A DNA stretch of 10,985 bases from an uncultured Lachnospiraceae bacterium (GTDB lineage Bacteria; Bacillota; Clostridia; Lachnospirales; Lachnospiraceae): the NCBI GenBank assembly GCA_910577655.1, contig CAJTOW010000068.1:12670-23654 (forward strand), given 5' to 3'. The position numbers and the translations under genes were made by a program. Of this stretch, positions 1 to 6,215 are shown piece after piece (within the stretch, counting starts at the first letter, position 1; the number at the start of each line of letters is the position of its first letter). The notes below the pieces were generated by a model. The model was not told the DNA's origin and ran no database searches. It was given only the letters and a program-made list of their open reading frames with translations.

Positions 1-52
1 CCCCTTTCCTGAGTGACCGGGACATGTGTAGCAAACCAGTTCTTATATTGAT

Positions 53-81
53 ATTATACTGAAATAGAGCCGAAAAAACAA
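53..81 (-). promoter_or_regulatory. Candidate sigma-A promoter for a gene off the left edge
   Basis: Read on the minus strand this is TTGTTT, a 17-nt spacer, then a perfect TATAAT (-10 at 53-58, -35 at 76-81). The transcript would start near 46 and leave the window leftward. The last minus-strand bases of the window contain AGGAAAGGGG, which could be the ribosome site of a gene starting just outside. The -10 box and spacing are ideal; the -35 box matches only moderately. The target gene cannot be seen. Confidence 0.5.
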
Positions 82-198
82 TATTTTTTTATATCCTGTT
101 CTTTGGCTGCGGAGGTGTTCCTTTCTATATGGAGGTTCGACGGGCGTTCCTCCCAAAACATCACCCCACGAATAGTAACTCACAGTTCTCCCTTATCA
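82..198. other. Non-coding stretch between the ferredoxin remnant and the left-edge promoter
   Basis: I see no credible gene here on either strand; the open frames lack ribosome sites and family resemblance. At 164-179 the minus strand reads GTTACTATTCGTGGGG, resembling the GTTACTGTTCACGGGG start of the repeat at 6349-6378, so it is probably a degenerate copy (site E). No convincing intrinsic terminator follows the ferredoxin remnant; the GGGAGG and CCTCC stretches could pair only weakly. Confidence 0.35.
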
Positions 199-486
199 TT
201 AAATATACAACTCGTTTCCTTTTCTTGTGGAACAAGCTTTCTTTATTGCCAATGCTGCAACAGAGACCATGGCTTTGCTCACATGGCAGGCGGACTGGGG
301 GCATTGTACAACACAGCGCATACATGAAATACATTTTTTACTGTCTGCGATTTTCAGGTTCTCATTACTGATTGCCTATGTTGGACACTGTCTGGCGCAA
401 AGACCACAGCTTGTACAGTCATTGCCCGCTTTGGGAACCAGGCCGGTTCCTCCTGTTGGGCTGAAAACAATCTCCAAAACCTTCAT
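199..486 (-). pseudogene. Remnant of an EFR1-type flavodoxin/ferredoxin protein, middle deleted and with an in-frame stop
   Basis: The minus strand from ATG at 486 reads MKVLEIVFSPTGGT, the typical first strand and FMN-phosphate loop of a flavodoxin-like domain. It runs straight into GLVPKAGNDCTSCGLC, the start of a 2x[4Fe-4S] ferredoxin domain. The first cluster motif is CTSCGLCARQCP and the second CISCMRCVVQCP, both C-x2-C-x2-C-x3-CP. A TAG stop (376-378) is codon 37, directly after the first motif; the same frame then continues to TAA at 199. The 96-codon frame is far shorter than the roughly 250 residues usual for EFR1 proteins, so most of the flavodoxin domain (about 150 residues, estimated from memory of the family) is missing. 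Intact relatives are small electron carriers with an FMN domain fused to a ferredoxin. As it stands only a 36-residue peptide could be made. The remnant sits behind a good promoter but a weak ribosome site. Confidence 0.85.
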
Positions 487-519
487 ATCTTCGCATCGTG
501 TAATTTTTAAATTTACACC

Positions 520-548
520 GTTATATCAGGTTTATCTTGTAATGTCAA
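520..548 (-). promoter_or_regulatory. Strong sigma-A promoter of the ferredoxin remnant
   Basis: On the minus strand: TTGACA (543-548), exactly 17 nt, then TATAAC (520-525), so a perfect -35 and a 5/6 -10. Initiation near 513 would give a leader of about 27 nt before ATG 486. The -35 box begins 3 nt past the stop of the DUF2000 remnant. The promoter has outlived the gene it served. Confidence 0.75.
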
Positions 549-551
549 GAT

Positions 552-695
552 TCAGGCCTCCTGCCTCAGCAGCCCCACAACCTCCGGCATCTGTTTACCC
601 AGGGTAATCCCCATGATCGCGGCGGTATTGGCGATTATGCCAAGAGGCAGACTTTCATCAATTACCATAACACATTTCTCATTCTGCAGATCCAT
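552..695 (-). pseudogene. Truncated or middle-deleted DUF2000 protein (47 codons)
   Basis: ATG at 695 has AAGGAG eight bases upstream (704-709). The peptide starts MDLQNEKCVMVIDESLPLGI and continues IANTAAIMGITLGKQMPEVVG, the highly recognisable N-terminus of DUF2000 proteins, which are usually about 135-140 residues and of unknown biochemical role. After EVVG only LLRQEA remains before TGA. From memory, members of the family often end in a PLLR-like tail, so this could be the two ends of the gene joined with about 90 residues lost; the tail is too short to prove it, and a plain truncation is the alternative. No frameshift or internal stop occurs in what remains, so a 47-residue product could still be translated. 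It lies directly upstream of the ferredoxin remnant, in the same direction. Confidence 0.8.
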
Positions 696-712
696 ATCTT
701 ATTCTCCTTTTG

Positions 713-745
713 CGTAACAGTTCAGATCCCCCCTGAACTGTTACG
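713..745. repeat. Perfect 13-bp inverted repeat (site A of the GTAACAGTTCAG family)
   Basis: CGTAACAGTTCAG (713-725) and its exact complement CTGAACTGTTACG (733-745) are separated by 7 nt. The arms are the same as the ends of the 93-bp element at 3837-3929, so this looks like that element with its interior removed. It lies a few bases upstream of the ribosome site of the DUF2000 remnant and would fold into a strong hairpin in its 5' leader. No T-run follows on either strand, so it is not an ordinary intrinsic terminator. Confidence 0.8.
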
Positions 746-754
746 AGTGGATAC

Positions 755-798
755 AGATATTTTACGATATATCCCTTCCCTCGTCTTGTAAAATATCT
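755..798. promoter_or_regulatory. 11-bp dyad, possible operator/promoter region of the DUF2000 remnant
   Basis: AGATATTTTAC (755-765) and GTAAAATATCT (788-798) are perfect inverted arms around 22 nt. On the minus strand a TTTACA box at the inner edge is followed by TATATC 15 nt later, which is a poor promoter spacing. A regulator-bound promoter with a non-standard spacer is one reading. The position, just upstream of the DUF2000 ribosome site and past the leuS-unit terminator, suits a control region. Confidence 0.35.
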
Positions 799-828
799 TC
801 TTTTGCGTTTTCAGACAGGCTCTGACAT

Positions 829-874
829 ATAAAAAGCTGGCAGCCATTACTAATCATAAATGGCTACCAGCTTT
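829..874 (-). terminator. Intrinsic terminator of the leuS/oxidoreductase unit
   Basis: Arms 833-848 and 859-874 pair over 16 bp with one mismatch (AAAGCTGGCAGCCATT against AATGGCTACCAGCTTT), with a 10-nt loop. Read on the minus strand the stem runs into TTTTT at 831-835. It lies 35 nt past the stop of the oxidoreductase remnant and separates the leuS unit from the DUF2000 control region. Confidence 0.85.
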
Positions 875-908
875 GATAAATCCTATGACAAAATCTTACA
901 ATATTCCT

Positions 909-1271
909 CTATTTCAGAGCATGATCCAGAGCTGCCTCTACATCCACACCCAAAATATCAAGCCCCTCCGCTTTGTAGTATCTGATATCCGGAATCCTCC
1001 AGAATATCTCGGCCAGGGATCTGATATATCCGAATCCATGATCCTCCTCTGGTATATATCCGCCGGCAGTGGTAACATAGGTCAGCCGCTTCCCATGACA
1101 CAGGCTGCAGTACTGTCCGTCCTCCTGGATATCAAAGGTGATTCCCTGGGTGCATACCAGCTCCAGGTATGCATGAAGAGCCGCCGGGATGCTGTAGTTT
1201 CAGAAAGGCTCCGCCAGGCTTCTGGTACGTGACCCCTCCCGGTAACAGGCATTGATAAATAACAGTCCCAT
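909..1271 (-). pseudogene. Middle-deleted FMN-type NAD(P)H oxidoreductase with an in-frame TGA
   Basis: ATG at 1271 is preceded by GAGGAG with 8-nt spacing. The frame reads MGLLFINACYREGSRTRSLA, the N-terminus of flavodoxin-fold NAD(P)H oxidoreductases (NQO1/azoreductase superfamily). It then passes without a frame change into PF-stop-NYSIPAALHAYLEL and on through KRLTYVTTAGGYIPEEDHGF and YYKAEGLDILGVDVEAAL to TAG at 909. Intact relatives read PFWNYSIP or similar at this point, so the TGA at 1200-1202 probably replaces the TGG of a conserved Trp. The frame is 121 codons against roughly 180-190 for the family, so about 65 residues between the first strand/loop and the FMN-site strand are missing. 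The gene starts 37 nt after the leuS stop with no terminator between, so it is the second gene of that transcript. Only a 23-residue peptide would be made. Confidence 0.88.
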
Positions 1272-1308
1272 GCAAAATTCTCCTCTTTCATTATTATGTT
1301 AAAAGACA

Positions 1309-3711
1309 TCATTTGCAGACAATATTCACCAGCCGTCCCGGCACATAAATCTCTTTTACAATATTCTTCCCCTCCAGGAACGCTGCTGCCTTTTCATCAG
1401 CCTTGGCTGCAGCTATGACATCTTCCTTCGGCGCGCCGGTGGGAATCACTACGGTTGAACGGAGTTTTCCGTTGACCTGTACTGCGATCTCAGTCTGGGC
1501 ATCAATGGTCTTGCTCTCCTCATATGCCGGCCAGCCCTGCAGTGCCAGCAGACCCTCACCGCCGGTCATTTCCCAGATTTCCTCGCAGACATGGGGCGCG
1601 ATGGGGTTCAGAAGTTTGACAAAGGTCTGAAGCTGCTCTTTGCTGATCTTTCCCACTGCATAGATATCGTTGGTCAGCGCCATCAGGGCTGCAATGGCAG
1701 TGTTAAACTTCATATCCTCCAGATCAGAGGAAACCTTCTTGATGGTCTTATGAAGCGGTGTCTCCAGCTTCTTCGTCTCCGGATCCCCGGAGATCATGTC
1801 GGTAAAACCGCAAACACGTTCCAGGAAACGCTTACAGCCCTTAACGGAATTATCATTCCATGGAGTGGCGGCAGAATAATCACCCATAAACAGCACATAG
1901 GTTCTCAGGGTATCTGCACCGTAATCCTCCACAATATCAAGAGGATCTACCACATTGCCCTTGGACTTGCTCATCTTCTCACCGTCCGGCCCCAGGATCA
2001 GGCCCTGGATGGAACGCTTTGCATAGGGTTCCGGTGTATTCACCACCCCCTGGTCATATAAGAAATGATGCCAGAAGCGGGAGTAAATCACATGCCGGGT
2101 CACATGCTCCATACCGCCATTGTACCAGTCAACCGGCATCCAGTATTTCAGCTTCTCCGGATCAGCCAGGGCCTTGTCATTGTGGGGATCCACATAGCGC
2201 AGGAAATACCAGGAGGAGCCTGCCCACTGTGGCATGGTATCGGTCTCCCTCTTCGCGGCACCGCCGCATTTGGGGCAGGTGCAGTTCACATAGGAATCAA
2301 TCTTCGCTAATGGTGACTCACCGTCAGAACCCGGCTCAAAATTGTCTACGGCCGGCAGGCGCAGGGGAAGCTCCTCGTAAGGAACCGCCACTACTCCGCA
2401 TTTGGGACAATGGATCAGCGGGATCGGCTCGCCCCAGTATCTCTGACGGTTAAATGCCCAGTCCTTCATCTTATACTGGACGCCTCTGCGGCCCTGCCCC
2501 AGCTTCTCCAGCTCGGTAATGATCCGCTCAATAGCATCCTTCTTGCTGCTGTATTCATTCAGATAGCCGGAATTGATGTAGGGGCCTTCGCCGGTATAGG
2601 CTTCCTTCTCCACATCGCCTCCCTGGATAACCGGGATGATCTCCACGCCGAATTTCTTCGCAAACTCATAATCACGGGTATCATGGGCCGGTACACCCAT
2701 AACAGCACCTGTACCATAACCCATCATAACGTAATCAGCGATAAAGATCGGCATAGGCTTTTTGGTGATCGGATTCACGGAAGTCAGACCCTGGATCCTG
2801 ACACCGGTCTTTTCCTTTACCAGCTGGGTACGCTCAAACTCGGTCTTCTTCGCACACTGTTCCTTATATGCCTGGATCGCATCCATATTAGAGATCCTGT
2901 CCGCATATTTGTCAATAAGCGGATGCTCCGGGGCAATGACCATAAAAGTGGTTCCAAAGATTGTATCCGGCCGGGTGGTATAGATCTCCAGCTTCTCCTC
3001 AATACCTTCAATCCGGAATTCCACAAAGGCGCCCGTGGACTTGCCTATCCAGTTCTGCTGCTGCTGCTTTACATTCACCGGATAATCTACATCCTCCAGG
3101 CCTTCCAGAAGCTTGTCTGCATATTCGGTGATCCGCAAATACCAGACAGTCTTTTCCTTCTGTACCACATCGCTGTGGCAGATATCACACTTGCCCCCCT
3201 GGCTGTCCTCGTTGGAAAGAACCACCTTGCAGGAAGGGCAGTAGTTGACCAGGGCCGTATCGCGGAATACCAGTCCCTTCTCAAAAAGCTTCAGGAAGAT
3301 CCACTGGGTCCACTTGTAGTAATTCTCATCCGTGGTGTCGATCACCCGGTCCCAGTCAAAGGAAAATCCCACCTTGCGCAACTGTTCCGAAAATTTCTCA
3401 ATATTGTTATCCGTGATCTTCCGGGGATGGGTGCCGGTCTTGATGGCATAATTCTCCGTAGGAAGACCAAAAGCGTCAAAGCCGATGGGGAACAGCACAT
3501 TGTAGCCCTCCATACGGCGTTTCCGGGAAATCACCTCCAGGCTGGAATATGCTTTGATATGTCCCACATGCATGCCTGCACCGCTGGGATACGGGAATTC
3601 CACAAGCCCATAGAACTTCGGTTTATCGCCGCCGTCCACAGCCTTAAATGCGCCTGCTTCCTCCCATTTCTGCTGCCATTTCGCTTCTATTTTTCTAAAA
3701 TTGTGCTTCAT
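1309..3711 (-). CDS. leuS: Leucyl-tRNA synthetase
   Basis: This cytoplasmic class I synthetase attaches leucine to tRNA-Leu using ATP and edits mischarged products. The protein has 800 residues, the usual bacterial LeuRS size. Visible landmarks are the N-terminal FPYPSGAGMHVGH with the HIGH-type motif HVGH at 48-51; zinc-binding-like cysteine pairs in CPSCKVVL...CDICH and in CPKCG...CTCPKCGG; the CP1 editing domain with TTRPDTIFG and GYGTGAVMGVPAHD; the WAGSSWYFLRY segment; and GEKMSKSKG with KMSKS at 579-583. The C-terminal anticodon-binding and tail domains are present. I chose ATG 3711 because AGGAGG lies 10 nt upstream; a GTG at 3717 is in frame but only 4 nt from that site. Its own promoter is at 3770-3798. 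The leader is about 50 nt and has no T-box. The gene appears intact, unlike its downstream partner. Confidence 0.98.
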   Translation of the reverse strand: MKHNFRKIEAKWQQKWEEAGAFKAVDGGDKPKFYGLVEFPYPSGAGMHVGHIKAYSSLEVISRKRRMEGYNVLFPIGFDAFGLPTENYAIKTGTHPRKITDNNIEKFSEQLRKVGFSFDWDRVIDTTDENYYKWTQWIFLKLFEKGLVFRDTALVNYCPSCKVVLSNEDSQGGKCDICHSDVVQKEKTVWYLRITEYADKLLEGLEDVDYPVNVKQQQQNWIGKSTGAFVEFRIEGIEEKLEIYTTRPDTIFGTTFMVIAPEHPLIDKYADRISNMDAIQAYKEQCAKKTEFERTQLVKEKTGVRIQGLTSVNPITKKPMPIFIADYVMMGYGTGAVMGVPAHDTRDYEFAKKFGVEIIPVIQGGDVEKEAYTGEGPYINSGYLNEYSSKKDAIERIITELEKLGQGRRGVQYKMKDWAFNRQRYWGEPIPLIHCPKCGVVAVPYEELPLRLPAVDNFEPGSDGESPLAKIDSYVNCTCPKCGGAAKRETDTMPQWAGSSWYFLRYVDPHNDKALADPEKLKYWMPVDWYNGGMEHVTRHVIYSRFWHHFLYDQGVVNTPEPYAKRSIQGLILGPDGEKMSKSKGNVVDPLDIVEDYGADTLRTYVLFMGDYSAATPWNDNSVKGCKRFLERVCGFTDMISGDPETKKLETPLHKTIKKVSSDLEDMKFNTAIAALMALTNDIYAVGKISKEQLQTFVKLLNPIAPHVCEEIWEMTGGEGLLALQGWPAYEESKTIDAQTEIAVQVNGKLRSTVVIPTGAPKEDVIAAAKADEKAAAFLEGKNIVKEIYVPGRLVNIVCK

Positions 3712-3769
3712 GATCACACGTCCTCCTGGCTGCCAGATTAAAGGTAGATGACAGCCTATACAAAATTAA

Positions 3770-3798
3770 AATATAGCATAGTTGGAAAGAAGTGTCAA
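3770..3798 (-). promoter_or_regulatory. Sigma-A promoter of leuS
   Basis: On the minus strand: TTGACA (3793-3798), 17-nt spacer, TATATT (3770-3775). Initiation near 3763 gives a leader of about 50 nt to ATG 3711, with GGCTG and CAGCC able to pair just ahead of the AGGAGG ribosome site. The leader is too short for a T-box, the usual leucine-responsive control in Firmicutes, and the T-box core is absent. Confidence 0.8.
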
Positions 3799-3836
3799 GG
3801 AGCCAGCTCAAGAACTATTGCCCGAAGTAGCAGCTT

Positions 3837-3929
3837 GTAACAGTTCAGCCAGGTCTGCGCGTTCACCGCGCTGACCGTACGAAAACATAGCGGCCGGAGG
3901 GCAAGAAGATGGCCCGTCTGAACTGTTAC
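3837..3929. repeat. 93-bp palindromic-ended repeat (site B), full-length copy
   Basis: Terminal arms GTAACAGTTCAG (3837-3848) and CTGAACTGTTAC (3918-3929) are perfect 12-bp inverted repeats. The interior contains a small palindrome, GCGCG-TTCAC-CGCGC. Read on the minus strand, the end near the kinase gene is followed by GACGGGCCATCTTCTTGCCC, which matches the repeat at 6349-6378. The element fills most of the gap between the histidine kinase and the leuS promoter, and its right arm overlaps the last codons and stop of the kinase gene. It could be a MITE or REP-like element; no transposase is present and no clear target duplication is visible. Confidence 0.75.
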
Positions 3930-5374
3930 GTTGCGCCCGGAAGCAGAACGGATATGATAAATACGCCATCTTCCGATTCCACATGAACGGCTCCATGATA
4001 TTTGGCTGCTGCAGAACGGATGTTGGACAGTCCCAGCCCATGTTTTGTGAAATTTTCTTTTTGTCTCCTGCCTGGGCCAGGACATTCTGTCAGATCCGTA
4101 CTGTTTCGTGCCTCCACAAGAAGACATTTTTTAACCGTTCCCATGTAGACCTGGATCCATGGCTCCTCTAATATCTTTTGTTCTGCAGCCATCCCTGCCA
4201 CATCCCTTTGCCCCTCTGTCTCCCGGTTCACTTTCCCTGCCTCTGCTGTTTTCCTTCTTCTGTCCTGCATCTGGCAGCAGGCCTCCACCGCATTGTCCAG
4301 GATGTTTCCTATTATAATGCACAGATCCATATCCTTTATCGTAAGATTGGCTGGCAGCCTGGCATCGCACTGCCAGCGGATTCCCTGCTCCACGGCCTGA
4401 CGCCTTTTGTGGTAGAAAAGAGCGTCCACGGCCAGACTGCCGGTCACCTGGTCTTCCGCTTCCACACTCCCGGCCAATGACATTTCCCGAAGATAGTCTC
4501 CGGTCTGCTCCCACTGCCGGTTTTGCACCAGGTTCTCCAGAGCCAGTATATGGTTTTTCATATCATGCCGCAACCGCTCCATCTGGCTGTACTGCTCCTC
4601 CATCATCTGGTAGTACAGAACCTGGGACTGATACTGCTCCCTGGTCTTCTCCTCCCGCCAGATCCTGTTCATCCCAAACACGAAAAAGCCTGCTGCTCCC
4701 ATAGCCAGCCCAGTGAACAGACAGATTCCGCCATGACTGAAAAGCTGGTTTTCATACAGACCATACTTTCCCCTGTCCTGAACCATAATTCCGTTGCTGG
4801 CCGCCCAGTTCACCAGATCCAATATCAGAACGATGGCCGCCAGAGGCACTGCCAGACACAGATACCAGCCCCTTGCCTTACCGGCAAATACCGTCTCAAA
4901 GGGCTTTGCCAGCAGACAGGCGACTGCAGTTCCGGTTCCATAGGTCATAACCAGGATCATCCGGCTGCCCCAGACATCCAGTATCCCCACTTTTCCACCC
5001 CCGCCCAGCTTACAAGACAGCACCAGCCCCAGACAGCAAAAAAAGGATTCACAGAAATTCCAGACCAGCCCGGTCATAGCCGCCACAACCACAGCCGCCA
5101 GCAGCTTTTTCTCCCACACTCCCCCAAACACGGCCATAATCAGCCCCAGAAGCAGCACATGGGACAAAGCCGCATAAAAGATATAAGGCATTCCCCCGCT
5201 TTTTACAAATATCCCCAGGACTCCGTAACCACAGAAAAGCAGTCCGCCAAAAAGACGCCTCCTCCATCCTTCCCCCGGAACCTGTACCGCCACAAACCTG
5301 GACGCGCACCATGCATATGCCAGATAATATACAATGGATAAAAGAATATCCCAGCCGCCTGCTGCCATTTTCAC
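3926..5374 (-). CDS. Sensor histidine kinase, GHKL type with seven membrane segments (AgrC/ComD-like architecture)
   Basis: The 482-residue protein starts at GTG 5374, overlapping the regulator's stop by 4 nt (GTGA); ATG 5368 is an alternative. About seven hydrophobic segments span roughly residues 9-30, 41-58, 64-85, 90-121, 137-156, 170-192 and 214-235, followed by a helical linker. The phosphoacceptor region is RLRHDMKNH with His270, the form seen in kinases paired with LytTR regulators. The ATP-binding domain has the N-box GNILDNAVEA (Asn357, Asn361) and G-box HGLGLSNI (446-448). Between these boxes lies a long charged insert, about residues 367-405, rich in Arg, Lys, Glu and Gln. The likely role is sensing an extracellular ligand and phosphorylating the adjacent regulator. 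I see no AgrB/AgrD-type peptide genes nearby, so the signal is unknown. The stop codon TAA lies inside the flanking repeat, so the last residues may derive from an insertion. Confidence 0.92.
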   Translation of the reverse strand: MKMAAGGWDILLSIVYYLAYAWCASRFVAVQVPGEGWRRRLFGGLLFCGYGVLGIFVKSGGMPYIFYAALSHVLLLGLIMAVFGGVWEKKLLAAVVVAAMTGLVWNFCESFFCCLGLVLSCKLGGGGKVGILDVWGSRMILVMTYGTGTAVACLLAKPFETVFAGKARGWYLCLAVPLAAIVLILDLVNWAASNGIMVQDRGKYGLYENQLFSHGGICLFTGLAMGAAGFFVFGMNRIWREEKTREQYQSQVLYYQMMEEQYSQMERLRHDMKNHILALENLVQNRQWEQTGDYLREMSLAGSVEAEDQVTGSLAVDALFYHKRRQAVEQGIRWQCDARLPANLTIKDMDLCIIIGNILDNAVEACCQMQDRRRKTAEAGKVNRETEGQRDVAGMAAEQKILEEPWIQVYMGTVKKCLLVEARNSTDLTECPGPGRRQKENFTKHGLGLSNIRSAAAKYHGAVHVESEDGVFIISVLLPGAT

Positions 5375-6087
5375 AAGATCCCCCCATTCTTCCTCATATA
5401 CGCCAGGATCTCCTGACAGAAGGCCTCATACCTGCGTCTGGCGATGAAGACGCGTTCCCCGTTGTCCAGGACTGCTGCCTGCCCATTGTACGCCTCCACA
5501 TGTTTTAAATTCAGCAGATAACTCTTATGGCACCGGAAAAATCCCTTTCCCTGAAGCTGTCTTTCCAAAGTTCCCATCTGTTCATAGTAGGTAAATACTC
5601 CCGACACCTCATGAACATCCACCTGCCTGCCCCTGATCTCAAAATACCGGATATCATCCAGATACACCTTTCTCCTCTGCCGTTCCCAGTTCACCACAAT
5701 ATAATCCCGAAAAGACTCCCTCTCCTTCTCTGCCACCCGTTCCAGAACCCTTCTAAGCTTCTCGTCCTCCACAGGTTTCACCAGATAGTGAAATGCCTCC
5801 ACATCATAGGCATCAAACACATATCTGCGGCTGGCGGAAAGAAAGACCAGCCTGTTCCCATAGCCGCCTTCCCGGCACCTCCTGGCAGTCTCCATACCGT
5901 CCATCCCTTCCATCAGAATATCCAGAAAGATCAGATCAAAGGGATCCCGGGCCTCTAAAAGCTCCTTCCCGCTGGTGAACCGGCTGACTGTGCAGGGAAT
6001 CTGCATCTCATCCATCAGAGCCTGGATCCTGGCAGATATATCCAGACACTCCAAAAGCACATCATCACAGACAGCAATGGACAGCAT
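5371..6087 (-). CDS. LytTR-family response regulator
   Basis: The 238-residue cytoplasmic transcription factor has a receiver domain, about residues 1-118, with the acidic pair Asp8-Asp9, phosphoacceptor Asp56 in FDLIFLDILMEGMDG, Ser84 and Lys104 in YLVKP. The LytTR DNA-binding domain follows at about 127-231, with the characteristic FFRCHKSYLLNL (183-194). I chose ATG 6087 because AGGAG lies 9 nt upstream; the longer GTG start at 6108 would put that site inside the coding region. Its stop overlaps the kinase start, so the pair is translationally coupled. LytTR regulators usually bind 9-bp direct repeats in target promoters. A 7-bp dyad lies about 75-95 bases upstream of the start. Target genes cannot be deduced from the window. 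Confidence 0.95.
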   Translation of the reverse strand: MLSIAVCDDVLLECLDISARIQALMDEMQIPCTVSRFTSGKELLEARDPFDLIFLDILMEGMDGMETARRCREGGYGNRLVFLSASRRYVFDAYDVEAFHYLVKPVEDEKLRRVLERVAEKERESFRDYIVVNWERQRRKVYLDDIRYFEIRGRQVDVHEVSGVFTYYEQMGTLERQLQGKGFFRCHKSYLLNLKHVEAYNGQAAVLDNGERVFIARRRYEAFCQEILAYMRKNGGIL

Positions 6088-6159
6088 GGTGGCTTTCTCC
6101 TTTCCCACTTTATTTTGCTCAATCCTTACAGTGCATTTTTTTCATATATCGGCGTAAAT

Positions 6160-6183
6160 CTACAGAAATTTTGTTCTCTGTAG
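6160..6183. promoter_or_regulatory. 7-bp dyad upstream of the response regulator
   Basis: CTACAGA (6160-6166) and TCTGTAG (6177-6183) form a perfect inverted repeat with a 10-nt spacer in the leader/promoter region of the LytTR gene. It could be an operator or a weak mRNA hairpin. I found no well-spaced -35/-10 pair around it; TATAAC about 20 nt upstream is the best -10 candidate but lacks a good -35. Confidence 0.3.
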
Positions 6184-6215
6184 CGAAAGGTTATAAACAT
6201 GTAATAAATGGCATT

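Noticed and set aside
713..745. The hairpin as an intrinsic terminator
   Set aside because: There is no T-run on either side, and its arms match the ends of a dispersed repeat, which explains it better.
1200..1202. TGA read as Trp or selenocysteine, with TAG at 376-378 also recoded
   Set aside because: leuS and the other intact genes use TGG for Trp and end at TGA or TAA normally. Two different stop codons in two damaged genes fit decay better than recoding, and no selenocysteine-type hairpin stands out after the TGA.
873..1232. A 119-codon plus-strand frame and a 76-codon minus-strand frame at 1082-1312
   Set aside because: Both overlap the oxidoreductase remnant in other frames; the recognisable protein is in the minus-strand frame from 1271.
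2410..3741. A 443-codon open frame on the plus strand
   Set aside because: It lies exactly antisense to leuS, which has every LeuRS motif. Its translation resembles no family and it lacks a ribosome site; it is a shadow of GC-biased codons.
3718..3836. A T-box leader for leuS
   Set aside because: The distance from promoter to start is only about 50 nt and the conserved T-box core (AGGGTGGNACCGCG) is absent.
4523..5341. A 272-codon plus-strand frame
   Set aside because: It is antisense to the histidine kinase, rich in His/Gln/Pro as expected from a reversed hydrophobic gene, and has no ribosome site.
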